Shown: positions 36,093-45,454, numbered from the stretch's first letter. The stretch is 64,000 nucleotides of DNA from Thermohahella caldifontis (GCF_041153465.1 NZ_CP154858.1:2108001-2172000); one strand, 5' to 3'. The notes: a model not told the origin generated them from the sequence alone. Translations and numbers: made by a program.

Positions 36093-37001
36093 TCAGGCCA
36101 CATCAGTTTCCGGCAGGGGCACGCATTCACGGACGAACGCCCCGATCTTGCGCAGGGCATGGCCCCCTTCGGGCAGAATCCGTGCCGCAAAGTGCCAGAC
36201 GTGGAACATGGCCGGCCACACATCCAGGGTCACGGGCGAGCCATGCACCCGCGCCCGGCGGGCGTAGGCCTGACACTCGTCCAGCAGGATCTCGTCTTCC
36301 CCCACCTGAATGAGTGTCGGCGGCAGATCGTGCATGTGGCCATGCAGCGGCGACATGCCCGGATGAGTGGGATCCTGCCCCGAGGCGTACTGTCGGGCAA
36401 AGAAGCGGATACGTTCGGGGGTGATCAGGGGGTCATGCCGGCGCCGCGGAGACTGACTGCAGAGCGAACAGCTCAGATCCAGCCAGGGTGACAGGGCCAC
36501 CGCACAGGCAGGCGAAGGCAGCCCGGCATCCCGGATGGCCTGCAGGGTGGCCAGCGTCAGCCCGCCGCCCGCCGAATCACCGGCAATCACGATGCGTTGC
36601 GGATCAATCTGCTCGCTCAGCAGGTACCGGTAGGCCGCCAGGGCATCTTCCAGCGCTGCCGGGAACGGATGCTCCGGTGCCAGGCGGTATTCCGGCATGA
36701 AAATCTGTGCCTGCGCCGCCTTGGCCAGCCGGCCCGCCAGTTCAATATGGGTTCGGGTGGAACCGATCACGTAGCCCCCGCCATGCAGGTACAGCACCAC
36801 GCGACTGGAGCAGGCATGTCGGTGGCTGACCCAGACACCATTGGGGGACACGTGCCTCACCTTATCCGTCTGCACATGAGGTGAGGGATGCACCAGCCAG
36901 AAGCTCTGCTGCGAGCAGAACCGGTAGGCTTCGAGCGTATTGGGCACAAACCGCATTCCGTTGCGAATCATGGTCTTGATCCATTCGGCGCGGCTGACCA
37001 T
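36093..37001 (-). CDS. Alpha/beta hydrolase of the HSL family
   Basis: A 302-residue esterase. HGGGYVIGS near residue 73 forms the oxyanion hole, and the nucleophile elbow is GDSAGGGL near 143. The acid and base appear in the C-terminal third (VGEDEILLDE and MFHVWHFA). ATG 37001 sits six bases from GGAG; ATG 37004 is three bases from it and less likely. It has no signal peptide. A short-chain ester substrate is typical; the physiological one is unknown. Confidence 0.92.
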   Translation of the reverse strand: MVSRAEWIKTMIRNGMRFVPNTLEAYRFCSQQSFWLVHPSPHVQTDKVRHVSPNGVWVSHRHACSSRVVLYLHGGGYVIGSTRTHIELAGRLAKAAQAQIFMPEYRLAPEHPFPAALEDALAAYRYLLSEQIDPQRIVIAGDSAGGGLTLATLQAIRDAGLPSPACAVALSPWLDLSCSLCSQSPRRRHDPLITPERIRFFARQYASGQDPTHPGMSPLHGHMHDLPPTLIQVGEDEILLDECQAYARRARVHGSPVTLDVWPAMFHVWHFAARILPEGGHALRKIGAFVRECVPLPETDVA

Positions 37002-37165
37002 CATCTTCTCCGGACTGACACCATTGTGTTACCTATAGTCCAGAATCCGCACGGGTGCCACTGCGGGGTACAATTCAACACACAATTTACGGAGTATTAC
37101 GTATGGAAAAGGAATCCCCGCACCGCCATTGTACGCCTTCAGATGAAGGACTTCGGGAGCAAGAC

Positions 37166-37555
37166 ATGTACGAGTATCTGAAAAGCATTGGCGTCAAGGA
37201 TATTGATCAGATTGAACGTTATTCCCTGCGCACCGAAGCCGATCACGATGTTTTGAAGATTTACTACAAGAAGAAAAAGGGCGATTTCTTCCATCACTCC
37301 GTCAAGTTCAAGTTTCCGCGAATCAAAAAGTCGGTTCTGGTTGACTCGGGCACACACCGTTACGAGGAGACGTCCGAAATTTCACCCCAGTTGGTCCACA
37401 TCCTCGAAGAACTGGATAAGATTACCGATCAGGAGTTCCAGCGTGAAGATACGCTGGATAACGTACTCATTGAACTCCGTCACCTGGAAAAGGTCGTATC
37501 CAACAAGATCCGCGAGATCGAAGACAAGATCGAGCGTCTCAAGAAGAAAAACTGA
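37166..37555 (+). CDS. DUF3461 family protein
   Basis: A 129-residue cytoplasmic protein of the gammaproteobacterial DUF3461 family (start MYEYLKSIGVKD, core IERYSLRTEADHDVLKIYY, C-terminal helix VSNKIREIEDKIERLKKK). ATG 37166 is chosen because GGGAG lies upstream and the family begins with MY-x-LK; the frame extends upstream to 37055 without homology. Function is unknown. The stretch to the divergent hydrolase (37002-37165) probably holds both promoters. Confidence 0.88.
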   Translation: MYEYLKSIGVKDIDQIERYSLRTEADHDVLKIYYKKKKGDFFHHSVKFKFPRIKKSVLVDSGTHRYEETSEISPQLVHILEELDKITDQEFQREDTLDNVLIELRHLEKVVSNKIREIEDKIERLKKKN

Positions 37556-37588
37556 CCTTCGGCGCGATACCGGTTTCAGCAACGACTC

Positions 37589-37611
37589 GGGGCACTTGTG
37601 GCCCCTTTTTT
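37589..37611 (+). terminator. Rho-independent terminator after the DUF3461 gene
   Basis: GGGGC and GCCCC pair around ACTTGTG, followed by TTTTTT. It lies 34 bases after the stop and 14 bases before the AEC transporter. Confidence 0.75.
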
Positions 37612-37624
37612 GTGGGTGAATGCC

Positions 37625-38569
37625 ATGTGGGATGCCCTTGTCTTTGCCTTTGACGCCATCGCCCCCATCTTTCTTGTGGTGCTGCTTGGTGTCGTCTTTC
37701 GCCAGCGTGGCTGGATTGATCACCAGTTTGTCCAGCAGGGTTCGCGACTGGTGTTCAACGTCGCCCTGCCGACCCTGATTTTTCTCAGTCTCAGTACGCT
37801 CGATCTGAACCAGGTTCTGGATCCCCGCCAGGTCATCGTCGCCCTGACGGGTGTGCTGCTCGGTTTTCTGGCCCTCTGGTGGTTCAGCCGTATTCACGTC
37901 CCCCGGGCCGACCAGCGCGGTGTATGGGTACAGGGTGCATTCCGCGGCAATCTCGGCATCGTGGGCATTGCCCTCTGTGCCCAGGTTTACGGTGCGACGA
38001 ACCTGGCCATGGCTTCCCTGCTGCTGGGCGTGATCACCCTGCTGTACAACGTCCTCTCCGTCTGGGTGCTGCAGCGTGCCCGGCAACAGACCTCCTCCGG
38101 CTGGCACCCCCTGGTGACCAGCATGCTCCGCAATCCACTGATTCTGTCCATACTGGCCTCCCTGCCCTTCGCCTGGTGGCATCTGTCGCTGCCCGGCTGG
38201 ATTCATACGGCCGCCGGCTACTTTGCCCGCATGACGCTTCCCCTCGCCCTCATCTGCGTGGGCGCCTCCCTGTCCCCGGACGTTCTGCGCCGTGCCGGCA
38301 AGCTGGCACTCACCGCCTCGCTGGCCAAACTGGTCCTGCTGCCCGCCGCACAACTGGCGCTGGCCATGGCAGCCGGCGTTTCCGGCATGGCGCTGGGCAC
38401 CCTGTTCCTCATGCTGGGCTCGCCAACCGCAACCGCGAGCTTTATCATGGTACGCGCCATGGGCGGGGATGATGAGCTGGCTGCCGCCATCATCGTCATT
38501 TCCACGCTGGCTTCCTTCGTGACTCTGGCAACGGGACTGACATGTCTGCGAGTGCTTGGCTTGATCTGA
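37625..38569 (+). CDS. AEC-family (auxin efflux carrier-like) transporter
   Basis: A 314-residue inner-membrane transporter with about ten helices. Family features include FDAIAPIFLVVLLGVVFRQRG at the N-terminus, RNPLILSILASLPF at the centre and a C-terminal GALFLM-type TATASFIMVRAMGGD. ATG 37625 is used; the in-frame stretch upstream overlaps the terminator. The substrate is not known (dicarboxylates or auxin-like acids in characterised relatives). It overlaps the next gene by 28 bases. Confidence 0.9.
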   Translation: MWDALVFAFDAIAPIFLVVLLGVVFRQRGWIDHQFVQQGSRLVFNVALPTLIFLSLSTLDLNQVLDPRQVIVALTGVLLGFLALWWFSRIHVPRADQRGVWVQGAFRGNLGIVGIALCAQVYGATNLAMASLLLGVITLLYNVLSVWVLQRARQQTSSGWHPLVTSMLRNPLILSILASLPFAWWHLSLPGWIHTAAGYFARMTLPLALICVGASLSPDVLRRAGKLALTASLAKLVLLPAAQLALAMAAGVSGMALGTLFLMLGSPTATASFIMVRAMGGDDELAAAIIVISTLASFVTLATGLTCLRVLGLI

Positions 38570-38973
38570 TTCGTGATACCCACGCATGGGTTGTCCTGAT
38601 GGCGGCTCATGAGGCCATACTGCGCACACTGCTGATCCTGCTGGGGCTCTCCTCGGTGGCCCAGTCCCTGCGCGAAACCTTCCACAACGGCCCCTCGGCG
38701 AGCGGCATGGAAGCGGCCTCACCCACCGCGCGCAATCAGTTGAGGGCCTTCCACGGCCTCACCCTCGGCCTGGGGCTGACCGCATTCTGGGCAGCCGCTC
38801 ACCTCGCCCAAGCCCGGCTGCTGGTGCAGGGAATCGGCCTGATGCCCATCCCCGCTGCGCTGGCACGTTACGTTTCCATTCGCCTGGACGGCCCACCGCA
38901 CTGGTCCAGCCGGCTGCAACTCGGCATCGAACTGGGCCTGGGACTCCTGTTTCTGCTCTGGCCACCGGAATGA
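38542..38973 (+). CDS. Small membrane protein, unknown
   Basis: A 143-residue protein with four predicted helices (near residues 15-40, 70-95, 98-110 and 123-140). It starts inside the AEC transporter gene, so it is translationally linked. The pattern is similar to DUF4345-like small membrane proteins, but the match is uncertain. Function is unknown. Confidence 0.7.
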   Translation: MSASAWLDLIRDTHAWVVLMAAHEAILRTLLILLGLSSVAQSLRETFHNGPSASGMEAASPTARNQLRAFHGLTLGLGLTAFWAAAHLAQARLLVQGIGLMPIPAALARYVSIRLDGPPHWSSRLQLGIELGLGLLFLLWPPE

Positions 38974-38975
38974 AA

Positions 38976-39019
38976 GACACGGGTGCCTGTTCTGGCCAAA
39001 TGGGCGATTTACCCGTGTC
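38976..39019. repeat. Inverted repeat before the DUF5675 gene
   Basis: GACACGGGT (38976-38984) and ACCCGTGTC (39011-39019) are exact complements separated by 26 bases. The position right after the membrane-protein stop suggests a terminator-like or regulatory stem; no T tract follows. Confidence 0.45.
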
Positions 39020-39068
39020 CCGGTTTCGCTACACTGGTTAAGGATGATACAGGGAGGATCAAATCTTT

Positions 39069-39437
39069 ATGGACAGAATAGAAATTGAGCGCCTGTGGCA
39101 TGTTTCAAACACCTTGCCCATACACGGCATCATAAGACTCAACGGCATCCCCTATGGTGTTACGCTCGAACGTGACGACTTGGAAATACTCCCGGGCACT
39201 TACCATGGCCGGGTTTACGCCAGCCCACGTTTTCGTCGCGATGTTATACGCCTTGAGGACGCAAACGGGCGAACAAACATCGAAATTCATCCCGGAAACT
39301 CTATTGAAGACACGCGCGGCTGTATTCTGATTGGAATGAAGCGATCGGGGCATCGAATTCTCCATTCAAGACAGGCACTTGACCGTCTGATCAAAGCACT
39401 GGAAACCCCACGAAACATCATTGTTACAGTAAGGTGA
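39069..39437 (+). CDS. DUF5675-like protein
   Basis: A 122-residue soluble protein with the DUF5675 pattern: a beta-rich domain with YGVTLERDD and a conserved NIEIHPGNSIEDTRGCILIG (residues 77-96). The H...C arrangement loosely recalls L,D-transpeptidase active sites, but this is not proof. GGGAGGA lies nine bases before ATG 39069. It is followed 4 bases later by a secreted protein gene. Codon use is less GC-rich than the neighbours, suggesting transfer. Function is unknown; effector/immunity pairing is considered in the findings. Confidence 0.75.
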   Translation: MDRIEIERLWHVSNTLPIHGIIRLNGIPYGVTLERDDLEILPGTYHGRVYASPRFRRDVIRLEDANGRTNIEIHPGNSIEDTRGCILIGMKRSGHRILHSRQALDRLIKALETPRNIIVTVR

Positions 39438-39441
39438 AATC

Positions 39442-39918
39442 ATGACGTCCATACTCAGAACCGTCTGTCTCGCCGGACTGATGGCCTTCACAATACCTTT
39501 TGCCAACGGTCAGGACATCTGTCGTTCAGAGCCCCTCACAACAGCCCTGGCCAGGATCCGGAGCCCGGCATTGCCCGAAACCGAACGCAGTGCAGCCTTC
39601 GAGAACCTCGCTAACCGTTATCTGAGCGATACCGGAACGGACTGGCTGGAAATAAAGGATGCTTTTCTCACGCTCATGACGGAGGACCCGCAATTTTTCT
39701 TCAGTCACATGGCCACTATGCCCTCAGTTTTCGGGAAGTGGCTCCAGGATTTTCAGCTCAACTGGAACCGGGAGGGTGAAGTCTCGGATTACCCCGAGCG
39801 CAAGGCGCTGGCCCTGAAGTCCCTGCAACGCTATCTCGAGAGGCTTGCAACGCATCAGCAAATGGCAACCCGGTTCCGCGACAAGCTGGAAGCGACCCAA
39901 CCTCAGGTCGTCGATTGA
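39442..39918 (+). CDS. Secreted protein of unknown function
   Basis: A 158-residue protein with a signal peptide (LRTVCLAGLMAFTIPFANG, cleavage near residue 23) and a helical mature domain with two conspicuous aromatic runs (DPQFFFSHM, FGKWLQDFQLNW). It follows the DUF5675 gene with a 4-base gap and is surely co-transcribed. No family is recognised. A periplasmic partner or immunity protein for the DUF5675 product is one possibility. Confidence 0.7.
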   Translation: MTSILRTVCLAGLMAFTIPFANGQDICRSEPLTTALARIRSPALPETERSAAFENLANRYLSDTGTDWLEIKDAFLTLMTEDPQFFFSHMATMPSVFGKWLQDFQLNWNREGEVSDYPERKALALKSLQRYLERLATHQQMATRFRDKLEATQPQVVD

Positions 39919-39959
39919 GCGGTTGTCGGCTCTCCCTGAGCAAGGGTTGTTTGACTTTA

Positions 39960-39977
39960 TAGACGACCGGTCGTAAA
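39960..39977. promoter_or_regulatory. TetR-type operator upstream of the tetR gene
   Basis: TAGACGACCGGTCGTAAA has the dyad core CGACCGGTCG. The first 14 bases recur identically before the old-yellow-enzyme gene (40626). It lies 30 bases before the regulator start, consistent with autorepression. Confidence 0.8.
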
Positions 39978-40006
39978 CTGATCGCATATTCAACACAGGT
40001 GCACAC

Positions 40007-40606
40007 ATGGCACGCCCCCGCAAGAACGAACACATCCGTGAAGACATTCTGGATGCCGGCATCGAACTGCTGACTCAGCAGGGGTATCACGGTACCGGCC
40101 TCAAGGCCCTGCTGGATGCCCTGAATATTCCCAAGGGCTCGTTCTACCACTACTTCGAAAGCAAGGAAGCCTTTGCGGCGGAAGCCATCGAGTACTACAT
40201 CAACCGCCTGCTGGAGCAGTTCGATCAGCTCATTGCCCGATCGGGCGAGACCCAGCCGGTGGCCACCATTCGCCTGGCCTATACCCGCATGATCCAAGCC
40301 ATGGCCGCCCAGGGCTGCGAGCATGGCTGCCTGCTGGGCAACATGGCGGCGGAAGTGGGCAGTGCCGGCCCGGCATTTCAGCAGGCCCTGCAACGCGCCT
40401 TTGCCAACTGGAAGCGACGCTTTGTCCCGCTCCTGGAAAAAGGCCAGGCGCTCAACCAGATCCGCCGGGATATCCCGGCAGACGAACTGGCCGACATTTT
40501 CTGGAATGCCTGGGAAGGGGCCATCCTGCGCATGCGCTTCGAAGGCCACCCGCAGGGCCTCTACCGCACGCTGGATACCCTCCTGCTGCACCTGTTCCAA
40601 CCCTGA
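40007..40606 (+). CDS. TetR-family regulator (NemR/AcuR-like)
   Basis: A 199-residue repressor. The N-terminal HTH has GIELLTQQGYHGTGLKALLD and IPKGSFYHYFESKEAF. The ligand domain has a cysteine region GCEHGCLLGNMAAE near residue 105, where NemR-like repressors carry redox/electrophile-sensing Cys. Its gene and the adjacent flavin reductase each carry the same operator, so it should repress both and be released by reactive electrophiles. The cysteine role is inferred from family knowledge. Confidence 0.9.
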   Translation: MARPRKNEHIREDILDAGIELLTQQGYHGTGLKALLDALNIPKGSFYHYFESKEAFAAEAIEYYINRLLEQFDQLIARSGETQPVATIRLAYTRMIQAMAAQGCEHGCLLGNMAAEVGSAGPAFQQALQRAFANWKRRFVPLLEKGQALNQIRRDIPADELADIFWNAWEGAILRMRFEGHPQGLYRTLDTLLLHLFQP

Positions 40607-40625
40607 TTTTTATTTGAAAACTTAA

Positions 40626-40643
40626 TAGACGACCGGTCGATAA
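40626..40643. promoter_or_regulatory. TetR-type operator upstream of the old-yellow-enzyme gene
   Basis: TAGACGACCGGTCGATAA shares 14 identical bases with the operator before the regulator gene. It sits 17 bases before the ATG and overlaps the likely -10 region. Confidence 0.8.
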
Positions 40644-40660
40644 TTAACAAGGAGCACACC

Positions 40661-41899
40661 ATGACATCACCCAGCCTGTTTACTCCCCTGCAGCTGGCGC
40701 GCGGCACCACCATCAAGAACCGATTCTTCAAATCGGCCATGAGCGAACAACTGGCAGACTGGCAGAACAATCCTCTGCCCAAGCTGGCCCGTCTTTACGG
40801 CACCTGGGCCGCCGGGGGAACCGGACTGCTCGTCACGGGCAATGTCATGATCGACCGCAATGCGCTGGGCGAACCCAAGCAGGTGGTTCTGGACGAGCGC
40901 AGTGAACTTCAGGGTTTCCGAAACTGGGCTGAAGCGGCCACACGCCACGGCACCGAATGCTGGATGCAGCTCAATCATCCCGGCAAGCAGATCCCCTCCT
41001 TTCTCAGCAAGCAACCGGTGGCGCCCTCTGCGGTTCCCCTCGGCGGCGGGCTGGAGAAGGCCTTCAATCCCCCCCGCGCCCTGACCGAGGACGAAATCCT
41101 CACCATTATCGGCAAGTTTGCCACGGCGGCGCGTCTGGCCAAGGCCACCGGCTTCACCGGGGTTCAGATCCATGGCGCGCACGGCTATCTGGTCAGCCAG
41201 TTCCTGTCGCCTCACCACAACCGCCGCAAGGATCGCTGGGGTGGCTCCCTGGAAAACCGCATGCGTTTCGTGCTCGAGGTCTACGCAGCCATCCGCGCGG
41301 CCGTGGGTGAAGACTTCCCCGTGGGCATCAAGCTCAACTCCGCCGACTTCCAGCGGGGCGGATTCGAGGAAGGCGAGGCCATCGAAGTCATTCGCGCGCT
41401 CTCGGCTCAGGGCATCGACCTCATTGAAATCTCCGGCGGCAACTACGAGTCACCGGCGATGATGGGCAAGGCGAAGAAATCGACCGTTGAGCGTGAAGCC
41501 TATTTTCTGGATTTTGCCGAACAGGTGCGCCAACATACGGACGTGCCCCTCGTGGTCACCGGAGGCTTCCGGTCCGGCCGCGCCATGCAGCAGGCCCTGG
41601 AAAGCGGCGCAACGGACATGATCGGCCTGGCCCGCCCCCTGACACTCTACCCGGACCTGCCCAAGCGCATCGAGGCCAACCCGGACTTCAGGGCAGAATT
41701 TACCCGGCCCAGCACCGGCATGCGCGATCTGGATCGCATGGCCATGCTCGACATCACCTGGTATGAGTGCCAGATCGAACGCATCGCCGACGGCAAGCAG
41801 CCCGACCCGAAACTCAGCGCCTGGAGCGCTGTCATTCACACTTTCGGGCGCCTGGGCGTTCACGCCTTCCGCAAGCGCCGCGCCAAGGCCAAAGCCTGA
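40661..41899 (+). CDS. Old yellow enzyme family NADH:flavin oxidoreductase (NemA-like)
   Basis: A 412-residue FMN enzyme with a TIM barrel. FFKSAMSEQLAD lies at the N-terminus, substrate-binding IHGAHGYLVSQFLSPHHNRR near residue 168, and the FMN-phosphate region VTGGFRSGRAMQQALESGATDMIGLARPL near 305. It reduces activated alkenes, nitro compounds or quinones. The C-terminal 60 residues extend beyond the usual barrel. GGAG lies upstream of ATG 40661. Control by the adjacent TetR repressor is expected. Confidence 0.92.
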   Translation: MTSPSLFTPLQLARGTTIKNRFFKSAMSEQLADWQNNPLPKLARLYGTWAAGGTGLLVTGNVMIDRNALGEPKQVVLDERSELQGFRNWAEAATRHGTECWMQLNHPGKQIPSFLSKQPVAPSAVPLGGGLEKAFNPPRALTEDEILTIIGKFATAARLAKATGFTGVQIHGAHGYLVSQFLSPHHNRRKDRWGGSLENRMRFVLEVYAAIRAAVGEDFPVGIKLNSADFQRGGFEEGEAIEVIRALSAQGIDLIEISGGNYESPAMMGKAKKSTVEREAYFLDFAEQVRQHTDVPLVVTGGFRSGRAMQQALESGATDMIGLARPLTLYPDLPKRIEANPDFRAEFTRPSTGMRDLDRMAMLDITWYECQIERIADGKQPDPKLSAWSAVIHTFGRLGVHAFRKRRAKAKA

Positions 41900-41910
41900 A
41901 TCCGGGCTTG

Positions 41911-41972
41911 ACTCCGTAGCCGGGTACGGAGTGATGATGATGGTCTGCTTACTCACAGGAGACCATCATCAT
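41911..41972 (+). promoter_or_regulatory. Two perfect hairpins, the second covering a start codon
   Basis: Hairpin 1: ACTCCGTA (41911-41918) with TACGGAGT (41925-41932), loop GCCGGG. Hairpin 2: ATGATGATGGTCT (41934-41946) with AGACCATCATCAT (41960-41972), 13-base loop. The 3' arm of hairpin 2 contains part of the AGGAGA ribosome site and the first two bases of the ATG at 41971. Translation of the next gene would need this stem to open. Hairpin 1 may end the upstream transcript. Confidence 0.7.
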
Positions 41973-42516
41973 GTCCCGCTTGTTAAGATCCATCGTTTCT
42001 TTTGTCCTGCTCAGCCTTGCGCTGTCCGTCCAGGCCGCACCGGCAGCCCCGGAACAGGGCCGCCTGTTCGTTCACCTCAAGACCAGCCTCAAGCATGACG
42101 ACGCCCAGATCTGTGTCGCCTACAACATCATCTGGACCGCACTCCGGGAAGGTCTGGCGGTGGACGTGCTCGTGGATGCGGACGCCATCAATACCTTCAG
42201 GACCGGCATGTTTTCATCCTCGGACAGCATCCAGGGCTACAAGATCCCCGAAAATCTCCGGTCTTCCATTGCCGCACAGCTGAAGATGCCGGTAGACGAG
42301 GTGCCCCGCACCTACGGAGAGTATCTCGAGCGGCTGGCCGCCGACGGGGCGCGGTTTTACATCAACAAGGGCTTTCTGGTCGTTTCCGGCATTGCACCGG
42401 AGCCGGACAAGAACCTGGGCAAGATCGCACCTTACGCCGCGAAGCTCTTTAAGCCGGTGGACTTTCAGACCATGCTTCGTCTGCGCCGCCAGGCCGACTT
42501 CGACTATACCTACTGA
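41971..42516 (+). CDS. DsrE-like periplasmic protein
   Basis: A 181-residue secreted protein (signal peptide LLRSIVSFVLLSLALSVQAA). The mature domain has the DsrE/DsrF-like fold pattern: GRLFVHLKTSLKHDDAQICVAYN, ALREGLAVDVLVDADAINTF and GARFYINKGFLVVSGI. Cytoplasmic DsrE proteins transfer sulfur; this exported form has one Cys (QICVAY) and an unknown role. Its start codon is locked in a 13-bp stem, so translation may be conditional. Confidence 0.8.
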   Translation: MSRLLRSIVSFVLLSLALSVQAAPAAPEQGRLFVHLKTSLKHDDAQICVAYNIIWTALREGLAVDVLVDADAINTFRTGMFSSSDSIQGYKIPENLRSSIAAQLKMPVDEVPRTYGEYLERLAADGARFYINKGFLVVSGIAPEPDKNLGKIAPYAAKLFKPVDFQTMLRLRRQADFDYTY

Positions 42517-42545
42517 GCCCACTTAATCACCATCCTCATGCCCTG

Positions 42546-42570
42546 CCGCCCACCCCGGGCGGTACTTCTT
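42546..42570 (+). terminator. Hairpin after the DsrE-like gene
   Basis: CCGCCC and GGGCGG form a 6-bp stem with loop ACCCC, followed by TACTTCTT. The tail is only moderately T-rich, so termination is probable rather than certain. Confidence 0.5.
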
Positions 42571-42698
42571 TGACCTGGATCCGGTTTCTGTTCAATCGGG
42601 GTGCAGGCAACTGCATTCGCTGATAAGATGATCCCCGCAATACCCTGAACGATTACAAGAACAAGCGCCCGGCGCCACACAACACCAGGTTCGAGGAC

Positions 42699-45454
42699 AT
42701 GACCCAAACAGCCATCAGACCGAAGGATCTGACGTTGATTCGTGCCAAAATCCTGGTGCCCAAGCACCCCCGTATCTGCTTTCGCGAGACAAGTTTGACG
42801 ATCTGCTGCATGAGGCCGGTCAGGCCAGCCTCGTGCTGATTCAGGCCCCGGCCGGTTACGGCAAGACCACCGCTACTGCCGACCGGCTCGGTGCCCTGGG
42901 GGCTGATACCGCCTGGGTACGCCTGGACGAACAGGACAATGACCCGGGCCAGTTTGCCCAGTATGTGGTGCATGCCCTGCACAGCGTGCGCCCGGTGCTG
43001 TCTGATGTCATCCAGAACCTGGAGGGCGGCACCTACCCGTCCCTGCAGGCCGTGCTCACCGATGTGCTCGCTCAACTGCCCCTGGAAGACGAGCCCCTGT
43101 ATCTGGTCCTGGACGACTACCACAGCATCCATTCGCCGGACATTCATCAGGCCCTGGAGTTTCTGCTCAAGCATCATCCGCCCTATCTGACGCTGATCGT
43201 GCTGTCCCGCACCCTGCCTCCCATCGGGATTGCCCAGTTGCGGATGCAGGGCCGTCTGCTGGAAATCACCGCCCGGGACCTGGCCTTCACCGCGGACGAA
43301 GCAGAAGCCTACTTCAGGCAGCGCCTGCACTACGGGCTCTCGCGTGAAACGGTGGAACGCATTACCCGCCGGGCCGAAGGCTGGATAGCGGCCCTGCAGC
43401 TGGCCGCCGCATCGGCGAGCACACAGCAGGAGTTCGATGCCTTCACCGAACAGCTGCCTCAGGGCAATCAGCACATCTTCAACTACTTCGATGAACTGCT
43501 GTCGGAAACCGTCTCGGAGGATGAACGCCATTTCCTCCTGCGCACCAGCATTCTGGAACGCTTCAACGCATTTCTGGTGATGCGCGTGACCGCCCAGCCC
43601 GATGACCAGGTTCTGCTCACGCGACTGCTTAATCTGGGCCTGTTCATGATACCGGTGGACACCGGCGGCCTCTGGTACCGCTATCATAGCCTGTTCGCCA
43701 CCTACCTGCGGCACCTGCTCAGCTGCACGCTGTCGGAAGAAGCCTCCACCCTGCACCTGCGCGCCTGTGAAGCCTGGCTCGAACTCGGCCGGCCGGAAGA
43801 AGCGGCCCATCACGCCATCGCCTCAGGCGATCAGGACCGCGTGGCCGGAATCCTGCTGGAGCACGGGCGTCACTTCCTCAGCGAAGGCCGGTTCAGTCTG
43901 CTTCAGCGCTGTCTCGACACGCTGGATCGTCAGCGCGTCACCGACCACCCGGCCCTGACGCTGCTCCGCGCATGGGTGGCCCAGAGCCAGTATCAGTTCG
44001 CCGAGGTGGAATCCTGGTTGACGGAAGCCGAGCGCCGCATCGCGGAACATGGTGATCCGGATGAGCTCAAGTCCGCACGGGCGGAGTTTGATGCCGTCCG
44101 CGCCCAGGTCGCCATGAATTTCGGCAACCCCAGGCAAGCGCTGGAACTGGCGGAAGCCGCACTGGCTGCCGACGTGCGTTACCTCAACACATCCTTCATT
44201 GCCGCCAACTCGGTTCTGGGGGAAGCGCACTTCGTGCTCGGCCATCTCAACCGGGCCATGGCACAGATGCAGCAGACCGAACAGCTGGCCCGTCAGCATG
44301 GGGCCCATCAGAATGTCATCTGGGCCCTGTGCCAGCAGTCGGAAATCGCTGTGGCCCAGGGTTTCCTCCAGAAGGCCTACAACTTCCAGGAAAAGGCCTT
44401 CCAGTACGTGGAAGAGAACGCACTGGAACATCTGCCCATCCTCGAGTTCCTGTACCGCATCCGGGCACAAATACTGTTCGAATGGTACCATCTGGATAAT
44501 GCGGAAACCTGCGCGCTCAAGGGCATCGAGATCCTGGAAAACCAGGGCGAACGCTGGTACATCCAGAATTACGTGATCCTGGCCCGGATCGCCCAGGCCC
44601 TCGGCAAGCAGAACCTGTGCGCCGAGTACATTCACAAGATCCAGAAAATGCTCGCCGCCGGGGATTACCATCTGGACTGGGTCGCCAACGCCCACGCCAC
44701 CATGCTGAACTACTGGGATGCGGTACGTGATCAGGAAGCCATCCAGCGCTGGCTCACCGCCGCCCCGCCCTTCGATCCGGCCACCGCGACCAATCACTTC
44801 CAGCAGTGCAATGCCCGCAACTATGTGCGCGCCTACACCTACCTGGGTCAGTATGAGCGGGCCGAACCCATCCTCGCAGCATTGCAGCGCGTGGCGGAAC
44901 AATACCAGCTCAGAATGGACATGAACCGCAACCTGATCCAGCGCGCCCGGCTGCAGTGGCTGCAGGAACAGCGCGAAGCGGCGCTGGACAGCATCCACGA
45001 GGCACTGCAGCTCGCCAGCACGACAGGTGCCGTGGCATCCTTCCTGCGCATGGGCAAGATGCTGATCAACCTGCTCAAGGCTCTCCTGGCCGAACGCGAG
45101 TTGTCCGACATGGAACGTCAGCGTGCTGAACGCCTGGTACAACTGAGTCAGCAGCAACGGGATTTCAGCCGCGCCATCCGCATCACCCTGGATGAGGCCA
45201 TCATTCAGGACATCATCGATCGCCCGGATGTCCCCGAACTGATCCGCACCTCACCCCTGACCCGCAGGGAATGGCAGGTACTCAGTCTCATCCATGCTGG
45301 CCTGTCCAATGATCAGATCGCGGAGCATCTCAAGGTGGCACCCACCACCATCAAGACGCATATCCGCAGCCTGTATCAGAAGCAGAATATCACGCACCGC
45401 TCCGAGGCCATCGCCCTCGCACGTGAACTGCTGAGCAAGATTCAGGGTGACTGA
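42699..45454 (+). pseudogene. MalT/LuxR-family ATP-dependent regulator, one frameshift near the start
   Basis: ATG 42699 (GAGG upstream) encodes IRAKILVPKHP, the MalT-type N-terminus. After a C5 run at 42767-42771 the frame is lost; one extra C restores HPPYLLSRDKFDDLLHEAG and joins the long frame. The restored protein has about 918 residues: P-loop APAGYGKTT (near 55), winged/helical STAND domain, TPR-like middle (residues 400-800) and C-terminal LuxR HTH (TRREWQVLSLIHAGLSNDQIA). Such regulators are activated by a small ligand plus ATP. If the frameshift is real, the P-loop could be made only from an internal start. The target regulon is unknown. Confidence 0.88.

Noticed and set aside
43823..45157. 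A 444-codon minus-strand frame
   Set aside because: Antisense to the MalT-like regulator, with no motif.
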